Assembly (NCBI RefSeq): GCF_002161175.1 | Contig: NZ_NFMA01000014.1 | Coordinates: 1-64,000 of the forward strand | Direction: 5' to 3' | DNA length: 64,000 bases | DNA from: Flavonifractor sp. An100 | GTDB taxonomy: Bacteria; Bacillota; Clostridia; Oscillospirales; Oscillospiraceae | In this document: one piece after another, positions 42,324-50,777 of the stretch | Layout: each line of letters opens with the position of its first letter | How positions within the stretch are numbered: position 1 is the first letter of the stretch | Notes under the pieces: model-generated | Database searches by the model: none | What the model was told of the DNA's origin: nothing | Seen by the model: the letters and a program-made list of their open reading frames with translations, nothing else | Translations under genes and position numbers: made by a program

Positions 42324-42926
42324 TTGGAAGAAAAACAGAAAAGCGGGCTTCTGCCCATTCTGGGCCTGATTGCCCTCATCATCCTCCTGTTTGTGGGAAT
42401 CAAGCTGGTATTTGCCGGGCTGGGCGCCGCCATGCCCAAGCCGGAGGCACAGTGGGAGTGGCTCACCAATCAGGGCGGCCAGGAGACGGCCTATGCCCTG
42501 CGGGTGCTCAGTGAGTCGGAGCGGCAGAGCGGGGATATCCAGCGGTGGCTGTCTGCGGCGGAGGAGCAGCTGGCGGGTGAGGAGGCCGGAGCAGACCAGG
42601 CCTTCTGGCTCTATCTCCAGGACCAGGACGAGTACGTCCTCTACCTGCCGATCCAGGACCGGACTCTCACCAGTGCCAGCATCACCGCCACCGAGGAGCG
42701 GGACGAGGACGGGGAGTACACTCTGGTGCTCCGGGCCCGTACCCCGGAGGACAGCACACAGGTTGTTCCAGAGGAGCAGCTGCTGTGCTTTGCCACCCAG
42801 TCGGAGAGTTGGCGAGGCATCCGAGTCCGGGTGATTCTGGACGGCCGGGAGCAGGAATTGGACAAACTGGTCTCCACACAGGATGGCCTGCGCTCCACTG
42901 AGGAGACCTACATCGGCCGGTTCTAA
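42324..42926 (+). CDS. Membrane-anchored protein of unknown function
   Basis: 200 aa from TTG behind GGGAGG. There is one N-terminal membrane helix (about 9-32), then an external acidic domain rich in Glu, Gln and Trp (about 40-200) with predicted helix first and beta strands later. I recognise no family. It lies between smc and ftsY, 43 bases after smc, so it is probably co-expressed with both. Confidence 0.8.
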   Translation: MEEKQKSGLLPILGLIALIILLFVGIKLVFAGLGAAMPKPEAQWEWLTNQGGQETAYALRVLSESERQSGDIQRWLSAAEEQLAGEEAGADQAFWLYLQDQDEYVLYLPIQDRTLTSASITATEERDEDGEYTLVLRARTPEDSTQVVPEEQLLCFATQSESWRGIRVRVILDGREQELDKLVSTQDGLRSTEETYIGRF

Positions 42927-42968
42927 GGGGACGTGCAGCGTCATACTGGAAGAAAGAAGGTATATTCC

Positions 42969-43211
42969 ATGTCACTGCGGCAAAAACAGATTCTGGATCT
43001 GCTGATCATAGGGTTTGGTCTTCTGCTGGTGCTCCTCTGGCCCGAGGGACCTGGGCTGGCAGTGGGCCTGTTGGTGCTTGTAATAGGGCTGATCCTGAAT
43101 GTGGTGTGGATTCGCTGTCCCAAGTGCGGGATCTGGTTGGGAAAAGCCCCCGGAGATTATTGCCATATCTGTGGAGCCAAGCTGAATTGGAAGGAAAAGA
43201 AGAGGGATTAG
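42969..43211 (+). CDS. Small zinc-ribbon membrane protein
   Basis: 80 aa from the ATG at 42969 (GAAGG upstream). Two hydrophobic segments (about 9-25 and 29-48) form a hairpin. The C-terminus carries CPKC and CHICG pairs (about 52-70), a zinc ribbon that would face the cytoplasm. The function is unknown. It ends four bases before the ftsY start, so expression is coupled. Confidence 0.8.
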   Translation: MSLRQKQILDLLIIGFGLLLVLLWPEGPGLAVGLLVLVIGLILNVVWIRCPKCGIWLGKAPGDYCHICGAKLNWKEKKRD

Positions 43212-43215
43212 TCAC

Positions 43216-44085
43216 ATGGGTTTTTTTGACAAACTGAAGAAAATCAACATTTTTGCCAGCTTCGGCTCGGAGCTTACCGACGACTTCTACGACGAGCTGG
43301 AGGAGTCTCTCATCCTGGCGGACACCGGGATGGACACCACCCTAGAGCTGGTGGAGGAGCTGCGCCGTCGGGTGCGCGCCCAGGGGATCAAGACCCTGGA
43401 GCAGGCCCGCTCCTGCATGGTGGAGGTCATCGCCGACGCCCTGAACGCCGGGGAGCCGGGACTGGACCTGTCCACCACCCCTTCGGTGATCCTGTTCATC
43501 GGAGTCAACGGAGTGGGCAAGACCACCACCATCGGCAAGATCGGAGCCCAGCTGCGCCGGGAGGGAAAAAAGGTCCTCTTCTGCGCTGCCGATACCTTCC
43601 GGGCCGCAGCCGCCGAGCAGCTGACCATCTGGAGCGACCGGGCGGGAGTGGATATTGTCAAGCAGCACGAAGGGGCGGACCCCGCCGCCGTGGTCTATGA
43701 CGCCATGTCCGCAGCCAAGGCCCGCAAGACCGATGTGGTGCTGGTGGATACCGCCGGGCGGCTGCACAACAAGCAGAACCTGATGAACGAGCTCAACAAG
43801 ATCTCCCGGGTCATCGACCGGGAGGGCCCCGGCTGCGCCCGAGAGACCCTGCTGGTGCTAGACGCCACCACGGGACAAAACGGTCTCATCCAGGCCAAGC
43901 AGTTTAAGGAGGCTGCCGGCATCACCGGCATCGTCCTGACCAAGCTGGACGGTACCGCCAAGGGAGGCATCGCCATTGCCATCGCCAAGGAACTGGGTGT
44001 GCCTGTGAAGTACGCTGGCGTGGGAGAGGGCGTGGACGATCTGAAGCCCTTCGACGCCCGGGAATTTGCCCAGGCGCTCATTTAA
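43216..44085 (+). CDS. ftsY: Signal recognition particle receptor FtsY
   Basis: 289 aa, essentially only the NG GTPase domain, as is common in Gram-positives; the acidic A domain of E. coli is missing. The N-terminal amphipathic MGFFDKLKKI may bind membrane. G1 GVNGVGKTT is at 96-104, ADTFRAAAAEQL is the insertion-box motif, G3 is DTAGR, G4 is TKLDG and the closing motif is GVGEGVDDL. It receives SRP-ribosome complexes at the membrane. It is the last gene of the smc operon. Confidence 0.97.
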   Translation: MGFFDKLKKINIFASFGSELTDDFYDELEESLILADTGMDTTLELVEELRRRVRAQGIKTLEQARSCMVEVIADALNAGEPGLDLSTTPSVILFIGVNGVGKTTTIGKIGAQLRREGKKVLFCAADTFRAAAAEQLTIWSDRAGVDIVKQHEGADPAAVVYDAMSAAKARKTDVVLVDTAGRLHNKQNLMNELNKISRVIDREGPGCARETLLVLDATTGQNGLIQAKQFKEAAGITGIVLTKLDGTAKGGIAIAIAKELGVPVKYAGVGEGVDDLKPFDAREFAQALI

Positions 44086-44251
44086 GAGCGGATCGGCCGT
44101 GATCGAGGAGATTTCGTTGCCGGTATCACCGGTTAGGTTAAAAAGCAGACACAAAAAAGGAAAATTTCTCCCTTTAATTTACATCCTGTCAATACATTCC
44201 CCGGTCGAATTGTGATACAATAGGGAAAAATTTGCGGAGAGGAAGTCGTGT

Positions 44252-44965
44252 ATGTCCAGAATTGACGGACGGGCCAACGATCAGCTGCGCCCCATCGAGA
44301 TCATTCCCAACATCAACAAGTTTGCGGAGGGCTCCTGCCTCATCCGCTGTGGTAATACCCACGTGCTGTGCACTGCCAGCGTGGAGGACAAGCCGCCCCG
44401 CCACGTCCCCGAGGGGGAGGGCTGGGTCACTGCTGAATACTCCATGCTCCCCCGGGCCAACCGGGAGCGGTCCCGCCGGGACATCTCCAAGCTGAAGCTC
44501 AATGGGCGCAGCGCGGAGATTCAGCGGCTCATCGGCCGGTCCCTCCGGGCGGTAGTGGATATGAAAAAATTGGGACCTTGGAACATTACGGTGGACTGCG
44601 ACGTCTTACAAGGAGACGGCGGTACTCGCACCGCCTCCATCACCGGGGGCTTTGTGGCACTGATGCTGGCCTTTCGGAAGATGCAGCAGGAGGGCCTGCT
44701 CACCGAGCTACCGGTGAGCGGCTATGTGGCGGCGGTGTCCGCAGGGGTCATCGGGGATGTGCCCATGCTGGATCTGTGCTATGAGGAGGACTCCCACGCC
44801 ATGGTGGACCTCAACTGCGTGATGGACAGCCAGGGCCGTCTCATTGAGATCCAGGGTACCGGCGAGGGCCGTCCCTTTACCCTGGAGGAGCAGCAGCAGC
44901 TGGTGGAGCTGTGTGCCAAGGGCATCCGGGAGCTTCAGGCGGTCCAAAAACAGGTTTTGGGCTGA
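44252..44965 (+). CDS. rph: Ribonuclease PH
   Basis: 237 aa, normal length. It trims tRNA 3' ends by phosphorolysis. Motifs include the N-terminal RIDGRANDQLRPI, the arginine-rich RSRRDISKLKLNGRSAEIQRLIGRSLR, the phosphate-binding GDGGTRTASI and DLCYEED with catalytic acidic residues. It is the first gene of a long housekeeping operon, with a probable -10 TACAAT (44216-44221) upstream but no clear -35. Confidence 0.96.
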   Translation: MSRIDGRANDQLRPIEIIPNINKFAEGSCLIRCGNTHVLCTASVEDKPPRHVPEGEGWVTAEYSMLPRANRERSRRDISKLKLNGRSAEIQRLIGRSLRAVVDMKKLGPWNITVDCDVLQGDGGTRTASITGGFVALMLAFRKMQQEGLLTELPVSGYVAAVSAGVIGDVPMLDLCYEEDSHAMVDLNCVMDSQGRLIEIQGTGEGRPFTLEEQQQLVELCAKGIRELQAVQKQVLG

Positions 44966-44984
44966 GAAAAGGGAGGGAGAACTG

Positions 44985-45275
44985 GTGGCACATCTGTTTG
45001 AAACGGTCATGCTGATCTGCTTCGGCCTGTCCTGGCCCTTCAATATCTATAAATCGCTGCACGCCAGAACCGCCAAGGGAAAGAGCCTGCAGTTTGAGAT
45101 TTTGGTGGTGATTGGCTACCTCTTTGGACTGGCGGGTAAGTTTGTGTCTGGGGACGTAACCTACGTGGTGGCGGTGTACATTTTGGACCTGGTGATGGTG
45201 TGTACCGATATCACCCTTACCCTGCGGAACATGAAGTTGGACCACATGGCAGAGAAAGAGAAGGTGCAGGGATGA
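44985..45275 (+). CDS. SemiSWEET/PQ-loop-like small membrane protein
   Basis: 96 aa from GTG at 44985 behind GGGAGGGAG; earlier in-frame starts lie inside rph. There are three membrane helices (about 4-18, 35-52 and 58-78). The first loop WPFNIYKSLHARTAKGKS resembles the PQ-loop signature of SemiSWEET sugar transporters, which act as dimers of three-helix units. The ATGA overlap with rdgB shows translational coupling. I know of no function for this group; a small-molecule transporter is the best inference. Confidence 0.72.
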   Translation: MAHLFETVMLICFGLSWPFNIYKSLHARTAKGKSLQFEILVVIGYLFGLAGKFVSGDVTYVVAVYILDLVMVCTDITLTLRNMKLDHMAEKEKVQG

Positions 45276-45868
45276 ATCAACTGGTTCTGGCCAGCAAAAA
45301 CCCCAAAAAGCTAGTGGAAATGAATGCTATCCTCTCCCAACTGGGGGTGGAGGTCTGCTCGGAGTCGGAGGCAGGAGTGGATGTCGAGGTGGAGGAGACG
45401 GGAACCACTTTTGAGGAAAACTCCCTGCTCAAGGCCCGGGCAGTGATGGAGGCCAGCGGGATGCCGGCCATTGCCGATGACTCCGGGCTGTGTGTGGACG
45501 CGCTGAACGGGGCCCCGGGCGTTTATTCCGCCCGGTACGGCGGCGAGGGTTTGGACGATGTGGGCCGCTACCGTCTGCTGCTGGAGAACATGCGGGGGCA
45601 GATGCCCCGGACGGCCAAGTTTGTCTCAGTGATCACCTGCTGTTTCCCCAATGGGGATGTGATTACCGCCCGGGGGGAGTGCCCGGGAACCATCGCCTTT
45701 TCCCCCATGGGGGAAGGGGGATTTGGCTATGATCCGGTGTTTTTCCTGCCCTCCCTGAAAAAAACCTTTGCCCAGCTCTCCCCAGAGGAAAAGAACGCCA
45801 TCTCCCACCGGGGCAAGGCCCTGGAGGCCTTCCGGGTCAAGCTGGAGGACTATCTCAAACAGGAATAA
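45272..45868 (+). CDS. rdgB: Non-canonical purine NTP pyrophosphatase (RdgB/HAM1)
   Basis: 198 aa from the ATG at 45272, overlapping the previous stop. It hydrolyses dITP, XTP and related triphosphates so they are not built into DNA or RNA. Motifs are LASKNPKKLVEM at the start, ADDSGLCVDALNGAPGVYSARY, FGYDPVFFLP and SHRGKALEAF at the end. The rph-rdgB pairing is common in Firmicutes. Confidence 0.95.
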   Translation: MNQLVLASKNPKKLVEMNAILSQLGVEVCSESEAGVDVEVEETGTTFEENSLLKARAVMEASGMPAIADDSGLCVDALNGAPGVYSARYGGEGLDDVGRYRLLLENMRGQMPRTAKFVSVITCCFPNGDVITARGECPGTIAFSPMGEGGFGYDPVFFLPSLKKTFAQLSPEEKNAISHRGKALEAFRVKLEDYLKQE

Positions 45869-45888
45869 ACAGAGAGGAATTTCACACT

Positions 45889-46209
45889 ATGGATCTGACA
45901 AGTAAACAGCGGGCCCAGCTCCGGGGCCTGGCCAACTCCATCGACACCATTTTGATCGTGGGGAAGGACGGCATCGGAGACAACCTGGTCAAGCAGGCCA
46001 ACGACGCCCTGGAGGCCCGGGAGCTCATTAAGGGTCGGGTTTTGGAAAACTCCATGCTCTCCCCCCGTGAGGCCGCCGAGGCCCTGGCTCCCCTGACCCG
46101 CAGCGAGGTGGTGCAGGTCATCGGGACAAAATTTGTCCTCTACCGGCCCAGCCACAACAAAGACAAAAAGGACAAGATCGTGCTGGTGCCGGACAAAAAA
46201 CGGAACTAA
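45889..46209 (+). CDS. yhbY: YhbY/CRM-domain RNA-binding protein
   Basis: 106 aa. Matches the single CRM domain of YhbY: LTSKQRAQLRGLANSI at the start, VGKDGIGDNLVKQANDALEARELIK and the glycine-poor C-terminal GTKFVLYRPS. The protein associates with pre-50S ribosomal particles. It lies between rdgB and nadD, a frequent arrangement. Confidence 0.94.
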   Translation: MDLTSKQRAQLRGLANSIDTILIVGKDGIGDNLVKQANDALEARELIKGRVLENSMLSPREAAEALAPLTRSEVVQVIGTKFVLYRPSHNKDKKDKIVLVPDKKRN

Positions 46210-46254
46210 TGCCAGACCGGCAGGGACCGGAACAAGAAAAAAGGTGGTGCCTGT

Positions 46255-47463
46255 ATGAAAATCGGAATCTACGGCGGAACCTTCAACCCGCCCCATCTGG
46301 GGCATCTGGCGGCGGCCAAATATGCCGTTCAGGTTTTGGGCCTGGACAAGCTGCTGCTCATCCCTGCGGCAATCCCTCCCCATAAAGCGCTGCCTGAGGG
46401 CACACCCGCGGCCCAGCACCGATTGGCTATGGTGGAAATCATGGCGGATGCCATGGCCATGCCGAACATCGTGGAGGTGTCTGATATGGAGCTGCAGCGC
46501 CAGGGGAAGAGCTTTACCTCCGATACCTTAGCTGAGCTGCATCAAAGGTATCCCAAAGCGGAGCTTTGGCTGCTCATGGGGACGGATATGTTTTTGACTC
46601 TCCACCGCTGGCATGAACCTAAGGCCATTTTGGATCTGGCGGGGGTGTGTGCCTTTGGCCGTACCGAGCAGGATGGGGAGGAGCTGTTTGCCCCCCAGCG
46701 GGATTACCTGAAACAGGAATTTGGGGCCAAGATTGTCACGGTGACCATTCCCAACCTGGTGGATATTTCCTCCACCCGGCTGCGGGAGCTGCTCTCTGGA
46801 GGAGCGGGGCGGGAATACCTGCTCCCGGCTATATACGGTTATATCTTGCGCAACCAGCTCTACGGTACTAGCGCCGATTTGAAGCACCTGGCGCTGCCGG
46901 AGCTGCGGGCCTGCTCCTACTCCATGATCCGGCAAAAGCGGGTGGCCCATGTGATAGGGGTGGAGGAAGAGGCGGTCCGGCTGGCCCAGCGGTGGGGAAT
47001 CGATCCGGAACCGGCCCGGCATGCCGCTATCCTCCATGACTGTACCAAGTATTTGGAGCTGCCCGAGCAGCTACAGCTGTGCCGGGAGTATGGAGTGGAG
47101 TTGGACGAGCTGGAGCGACGGGCAGTCAAGCTGTTACATTCCAAGACAGGGGCATGCATTGCCCGGGCGATTTTTGGAGAACCTGATGAGGTGTATGAGG
47201 CCATCTTCTGGCACACCACCGCCAAGGAGAACATGACCACCTTGGAAAAGGTCATTTATCTGGCCGATTACATAGAGCCCAACCGGGATTTTGACGGGGT
47301 GGAGCGCTTGCGGGCGCTGTGCTACCGGGATTTGGACCAGGCACTGCTGTTGGGCGTAGAGACAACCATTCAAGAGATGGAGGAGCGAAAGGCCCCCATT
47401 CATGCAAAAACACTGCTGGCGCGGAATTGGCTGCGTGAGCACGGAGTGACCATAGAGGAATGA
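46255..47463 (+). CDS. nadD: Fused nicotinate-nucleotide adenylyltransferase / YqeK HD hydrolase
   Basis: 402 aa. Residues 1-200 are NadD: GIYGGTFNPPHLGH nucleotide-binding motif and ISSTRLRELL, making deamido-NAD from nicotinate mononucleotide. Residues 215-400 are YqeK: an HD-domain with HVIGVEEEAVRL, HAAILHDCTK and LEKVIYLADYIEPNRDF, a family with reported Ap4A hydrolase activity. In most Firmicutes these are adjacent separate genes; here the reading frame is continuous. RBS AAGGTGG precedes the ATG. Confidence 0.94.
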   Translation: MKIGIYGGTFNPPHLGHLAAAKYAVQVLGLDKLLLIPAAIPPHKALPEGTPAAQHRLAMVEIMADAMAMPNIVEVSDMELQRQGKSFTSDTLAELHQRYPKAELWLLMGTDMFLTLHRWHEPKAILDLAGVCAFGRTEQDGEELFAPQRDYLKQEFGAKIVTVTIPNLVDISSTRLRELLSGGAGREYLLPAIYGYILRNQLYGTSADLKHLALPELRACSYSMIRQKRVAHVIGVEEEAVRLAQRWGIDPEPARHAAILHDCTKYLELPEQLQLCREYGVELDELERRAVKLLHSKTGACIARAIFGEPDEVYEAIFWHTTAKENMTTLEKVIYLADYIEPNRDFDGVERLRALCYRDLDQALLLGVETTIQEMEERKAPIHAKTLLARNWLREHGVTIEE

Positions 47464-47468
47464 GACAG

Positions 47469-49226
47469 ATGAGCGAACAAAAGCAAACCAGCAAGCACGG
47501 CAAGCGGGAGTCCTCCGTCCGGCAGGGGGGCTCCCTGGGACAGTATTGGCAGCGTTATCGGGCCTGGGTAGCCGGTATGACCCGGGGACAGCGGATCCGC
47601 TACCGGATTCTCCAAGTAGCGACGGTGATTGCCATTTTAATTATCGCAGTGTTTCTGGGCCTGAGGGCCTGGATTCGCCTGCCCTCTGTGCCCAATCTTC
47701 CCACCGAGGGGGAGGGGACCGTGGTAGAGGGGGAGGACGGAGTGACCTTTGACGGGGCCCAACTCCCCAATGTGGCCAAGAGTGGCCGTAAAGACGGTTT
47801 TTATACCTTCCTGGTGGCAGGCCGGGACGTGGCCAGCGGGTCTACGGATACCATCCTGCTGTTCACCTTTGACACCCAAAACAAGGTGCTCAAGGCTCTG
47901 AGCATCCCCCGGGACACCATGATCAATACCAGTGCCACCAGCAAGCGAATCAATTCAGTGTATGCCCGGAACCGGGGCTCCTCCGATCTGCCGGAAGCGG
48001 AGCGAGTGAACCGGGGTATGACAGCCCTGAAGCAGGAGGTCAGCAAGATCACCGGTGTTTATCCGGATTTCTATGTCTTCCTGGAGTGGGATGCCGTGGG
48101 TGAGTTGGTGGAGGCCCTGGGCGGCGTGTACTTTGACGTTCCCTTTGACATGGACTATGACGACCCCTACCAGGATCTGCACATCCACCAAAAAGCGGGC
48201 TATCGCAAGCTGAATGGGGATGACGCCATGCAGGTGGTGCGCTGGCGGAAGAACAATACAGGCAGCTCCGGCGGCGATGTGGCCCGCATCAAGGTGCAGC
48301 AGGCATTTTTGTCTGCGGTACTGGACCAGTGTCTCCAGCCCTCCACGCTGCTCAAAGCCCCCTCTCTGGCCCAGATCTTCCTGGACAATGTGGAGACCGA
48401 TCTGTCCATCGGCAATATTTTGGCCTTTGCCCAGTTGGCGGTTGGCATGGATCCAGAAAATGATGTTTCCTTTACCACCATGCCCTATGCCAATGCCTGG
48501 TATAACGGGGCCTCTATGGTGACGGCGGTGGAGGATGAACTGCTGGTCATCCTCAATGATGGAATTAACCCCTATCTGGATCAGATTCAATCCAGTGATC
48601 TACAGCTGATGTATAAAAAGAGCGACGGCAGCTACGGTGTGACCAACGCCACCCTGGCGGATCCCAAGATGGGACGGGTGTCCAGCAGCAGTTCCGGCTC
48701 GTCCTCCCAGAAGGAGGACGAGGAAGCCGGCCAGCTTCCAGACAGCTCCCAAAGCGGTGATACCTCTCAGCTACCCGATGGCTCTCAGAGCAGCAGCGGT
48801 CAGAATCCTGACGGTTCCCAGGGCGGCAGCAGCAGTCAGAACCCGGACGGTTCCCAGGGCGGCAGCGGCGGTCAGACGCCCGACGGCTCTCAGAGCGGCA
48901 GCGGCAGCCAGACACCCGATGGCTCGCAAAGTGGCAGCGGCAGCCAGACACCCGATGGCTCGCAAAGTGGCAGCAGCTCCCAGGGTGGAGCGAGCAGCCA
49001 GGGCGGCAGCGGTGCTTCCGGTGGGGATTCTTCTCAGTCTTCCAGTTCTGCCCAGGGTGATGATGATCTGGAGTTTGGCCAGCCCAAGGAGGAGACGCAG
49101 GCGGAGACTGACCCCTTCAGTCTTCTGGACCCGGATAAGGTGCTGCCCGACCCCAATGCACCTCAGGACCAGTGGGGACTAAACTCGGTGGCTTATGTCC
49201 CGTCAGAGACAGACTATGCAGCATAA
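47469..49226 (+). CDS. LytR-CpsA-Psr (LCP) family wall ligase with repeat tail
   Basis: 585 aa from the ATG at 47469, which has GAGGA nine bases upstream; an ATG at 47460 sits on top of that site. A basic cytoplasmic start, one membrane helix (about 48-68) and the LCP domain (about 110-330) with VAGRDVASGSTDTILLFTFD, SIPRDTMIN and the Arg-rich VVRWRKNN are present. LCP enzymes move wall polymers from lipid carrier to peptidoglycan. After residue 400 a low-complexity tail of 12-residue PDGSQ repeats continues to about 505, then an acidic end. It is co-transcribed with nadD and rsfS. Confidence 0.92.
   Translation: MSEQKQTSKHGKRESSVRQGGSLGQYWQRYRAWVAGMTRGQRIRYRILQVATVIAILIIAVFLGLRAWIRLPSVPNLPTEGEGTVVEGEDGVTFDGAQLPNVAKSGRKDGFYTFLVAGRDVASGSTDTILLFTFDTQNKVLKALSIPRDTMINTSATSKRINSVYARNRGSSDLPEAERVNRGMTALKQEVSKITGVYPDFYVFLEWDAVGELVEALGGVYFDVPFDMDYDDPYQDLHIHQKAGYRKLNGDDAMQVVRWRKNNTGSSGGDVARIKVQQAFLSAVLDQCLQPSTLLKAPSLAQIFLDNVETDLSIGNILAFAQLAVGMDPENDVSFTTMPYANAWYNGASMVTAVEDELLVILNDGINPYLDQIQSSDLQLMYKKSDGSYGVTNATLADPKMGRVSSSSSGSSSQKEDEEAGQLPDSSQSGDTSQLPDGSQSSSGQNPDGSQGGSSSQNPDGSQGGSGGQTPDGSQSGSGSQTPDGSQSGSGSQTPDGSQSGSSSQGGASSQGGSGASGGDSSQSSSSAQGDDDLEFGQPKEETQAETDPFSLLDPDKVLPDPNAPQDQWGLNSVAYVPSETDYAA
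48801..48980 (+). repeat. 36-bp tandem repeat inside the LCP gene
   Basis: Five head-to-tail 36-bp units (starts 48801, 48837, 48873, 48909, 48945) encode Q-N/T-PDGSQ-x-GSxx. Units four and five are identical over their first 30 bases, pointing to recent duplication. A degenerate unit precedes them at about 48768. Repeat number may vary between strains. Confidence 0.92.
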
Positions 49227-49258
49227 GCCTGTGAGCGGCGACGAAAGGAGAATGACGA

Positions 49259-49618
49259 TTGACTTCCTATGAGATGGCGATTCTTCTGGCCAAGGCGCTG
49301 GACAGCAAAAAGGGCCAGGATATCAAGGTGCTGAAGACGGAGGAGCTGACCACACTGGCAGATTACTTTGTGATTTGCACCGCTACCTCCAACACGCAGA
49401 TTAAGGCCATGTCGGACGCCTGCGAGGAGGAAATGGAAAAGAATGGGGAACAGGCCCACCACATCGAAGGACATCGGGGAGGCACCTGGCTGCTGATGGA
49501 CTTTTCCAGCGTGGTCGTCCATGTATTTACGGATGAGGCGCGGAAATTCTATGATTTGGAGCGGCTTTGGGGAGATGCCCAGGCCGTGGATCTGGGCGAG
49601 GTTCTCAAACCCAACTAA
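49259..49618 (+). CDS. rsfS: Ribosomal silencing factor RsfS
   Basis: 119 aa from TTG at 49259 with AAAGGAG upstream. Typical features are the N-terminal AILLAKALDSKKGQDI, the core LADYFVICTATSNTQIKAMSD and the C-terminal GTWLLMDFSSVVVHVFTDEARKFYDLERLW-type stretch. It binds ribosomal protein uL14 and blocks subunit joining when nutrients run short. It is the last gene of the rph operon and is followed by a terminator. Confidence 0.95.
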   Translation: MTSYEMAILLAKALDSKKGQDIKVLKTEELTTLADYFVICTATSNTQIKAMSDACEEEMEKNGEQAHHIEGHRGGTWLLMDFSSVVVHVFTDEARKFYDLERLWGDAQAVDLGEVLKPN

Positions 49619-49631
49619 AGAGAAGAAAAAG

Positions 49632-49669
49632 AACGACCGCGATCCACTGATCGCGGCCGTTGCTTTTTT
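49632..49669 (+). terminator. Terminator of the rph-rsfS operon
   Basis: AACGACCGCGATC (49632-49644) pairs with GATCGCGGCCGTT (49649-49661) with one internal mismatch, followed by GCTTTTTT. Confidence 0.9.
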
Positions 49670-49670
49670 A

Positions 49671-50564
49671 TTATTTTCCCCTCAGAATCACCAGAGCGTT
49701 AGGACAGTTGACCACTTCGTTGACTGGGTCGTCTCCACCATACTCTCCGTCAATGGTCCATGGGATAGGCTTATCACAGGTGAAGACCAGATGGGAGGCC
49801 TGAAAGTGGACGCGCGCCCCGGCGCTGGAGGGGTTGGGCCCCAGAAGGGTCTGGAAGCCGTTGGCCAGATCGGCCACACTCACAGGCTTTTTGATCAAAT
49901 CCACCTCAAACAGCCCGTCGTCCAGCACCACATGCTCACTTTTGGGAATGCGGATGCCCCCTATGGAGTAGGCGTTGCTTACCATACCGAAGAAAAAGTC
50001 GTCCTCCAGCACATTGCCGTCGTACTCCACCTTCAGGTGGTAGGGGGTGATGGTGGGGAGGGAGGCGATCCCTTCAATTACATAGGCCAGATGACCAAAG
50101 GTGTTTTTCATGTCCTGCGGGGTTTCGTAGGCCACCTGGGTGAAAGCGCCGAAGGCGGCCACATAGACAAAGGGTTTCCCATTGAGCTTGCCAATATCAC
50201 TGGCGCGGGGGACCCCCTTACCCGCGGCAATGGCAGCGGCCTGGATGGGAACCCGGGGCAGATCCAGGGTGGTGGCGCAGTCATTGGTGGAGCCGAAGGG
50301 GATATAGCCCAGCAGAGGGGGATGCTCCAGATCCATCAGACCGGTAACCGTCTCGCTGAGGGTGCCGTCCCCTCCCGCGCAGACGACCCGGTCAAACTGG
50401 GGGCTAAGCTCCCGGGCTGCCCGGGTGGCGTCTCCCATCCCCTGGGTAGGGTAGGTGGTGACCAGCCAACCCTCTTTGGTAAACACATTCAGCACAGGTG
50501 AGAGCCCTTGAGCCACAGCTCCTTTCCCGGCAGTTGGATTGTAGATGAACAGCAGTCGCTTCAA
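49671..50564 (-). CDS. Diacylglycerol kinase family lipid kinase (DgkB/YegS-like)
   Basis: 297 aa. The catalytic N-domain has NPTAGKG at residues 9-15 and the nucleotide loop GGDGT at 64-68, followed by GYIPFGSTNDCATTL. The beta-rich C-domain contains DDGLFEVDLIKK and the final FTIDGE-like WTIDGEYGG. The family phosphorylates diacylglycerol or related lipids, returning them to phospholipid synthesis. The start is ATG with AAGGAGG upstream, and the gene is monocistronic. Confidence 0.93.
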   Translation of the reverse strand: MKRLLFIYNPTAGKGAVAQGLSPVLNVFTKEGWLVTTYPTQGMGDATRAARELSPQFDRVVCAGGDGTLSETVTGLMDLEHPPLLGYIPFGSTNDCATTLDLPRVPIQAAAIAAGKGVPRASDIGKLNGKPFVYVAAFGAFTQVAYETPQDMKNTFGHLAYVIEGIASLPTITPYHLKVEYDGNVLEDDFFFGMVSNAYSIGGIRIPKSEHVVLDDGLFEVDLIKKPVSVADLANGFQTLLGPNPSSAGARVHFQASHLVFTCDKPIPWTIDGEYGGDDPVNEVVNCPNALVILRGK

Positions 50565-50615
50565 GACAGTTCCTCCTTGGGGTAATACAGGTAAAAATCC
50601 ATTCCAGTAGACATT

Positions 50616-50643
50616 ATTATAGAAAGTTGCAAAGAAAAATCAA
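50616..50643 (-). promoter_or_regulatory. Promoter of the lipid kinase gene
   Basis: On the minus strand TTGATT (50643-50638), 16 bases and perfect TATAAT (50621-50616). Confidence 0.65.
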
Positions 50644-50712
50644 GGTATGTGGACAAAAATTTAACCTTTCTTAATTCCAAAGCGGAGAATTGAGAGGGAA
50701 AAAGCGTAGGGG

Positions 50713-50741
50713 TTGCACAGCGGAGAAAAAACGAGTAAAAT
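50713..50741 (+). promoter_or_regulatory. azlC promoter
   Basis: TTGCAC (50713-50718), 17 bases and TAAAAT (50736-50741), about 37 bases before azlC. Confidence 0.7.
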
Positions 50742-50777
50742 GTGGAAGCAAACTGCTTACAATGAGGTGTGAGAGAA

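Noticed and set aside
44086-44251. Possible riboswitch or small RNA before rph
   Set aside because: Only a weak CCGGT/ACCGG hairpin is visible and nothing matches a known structure.
48801-48980. Regular 36-bp spacing suggested a CRISPR array
   Set aside because: Units are directly adjacent with no spacers, are in frame and encode a repeat peptide; no cas genes are present.
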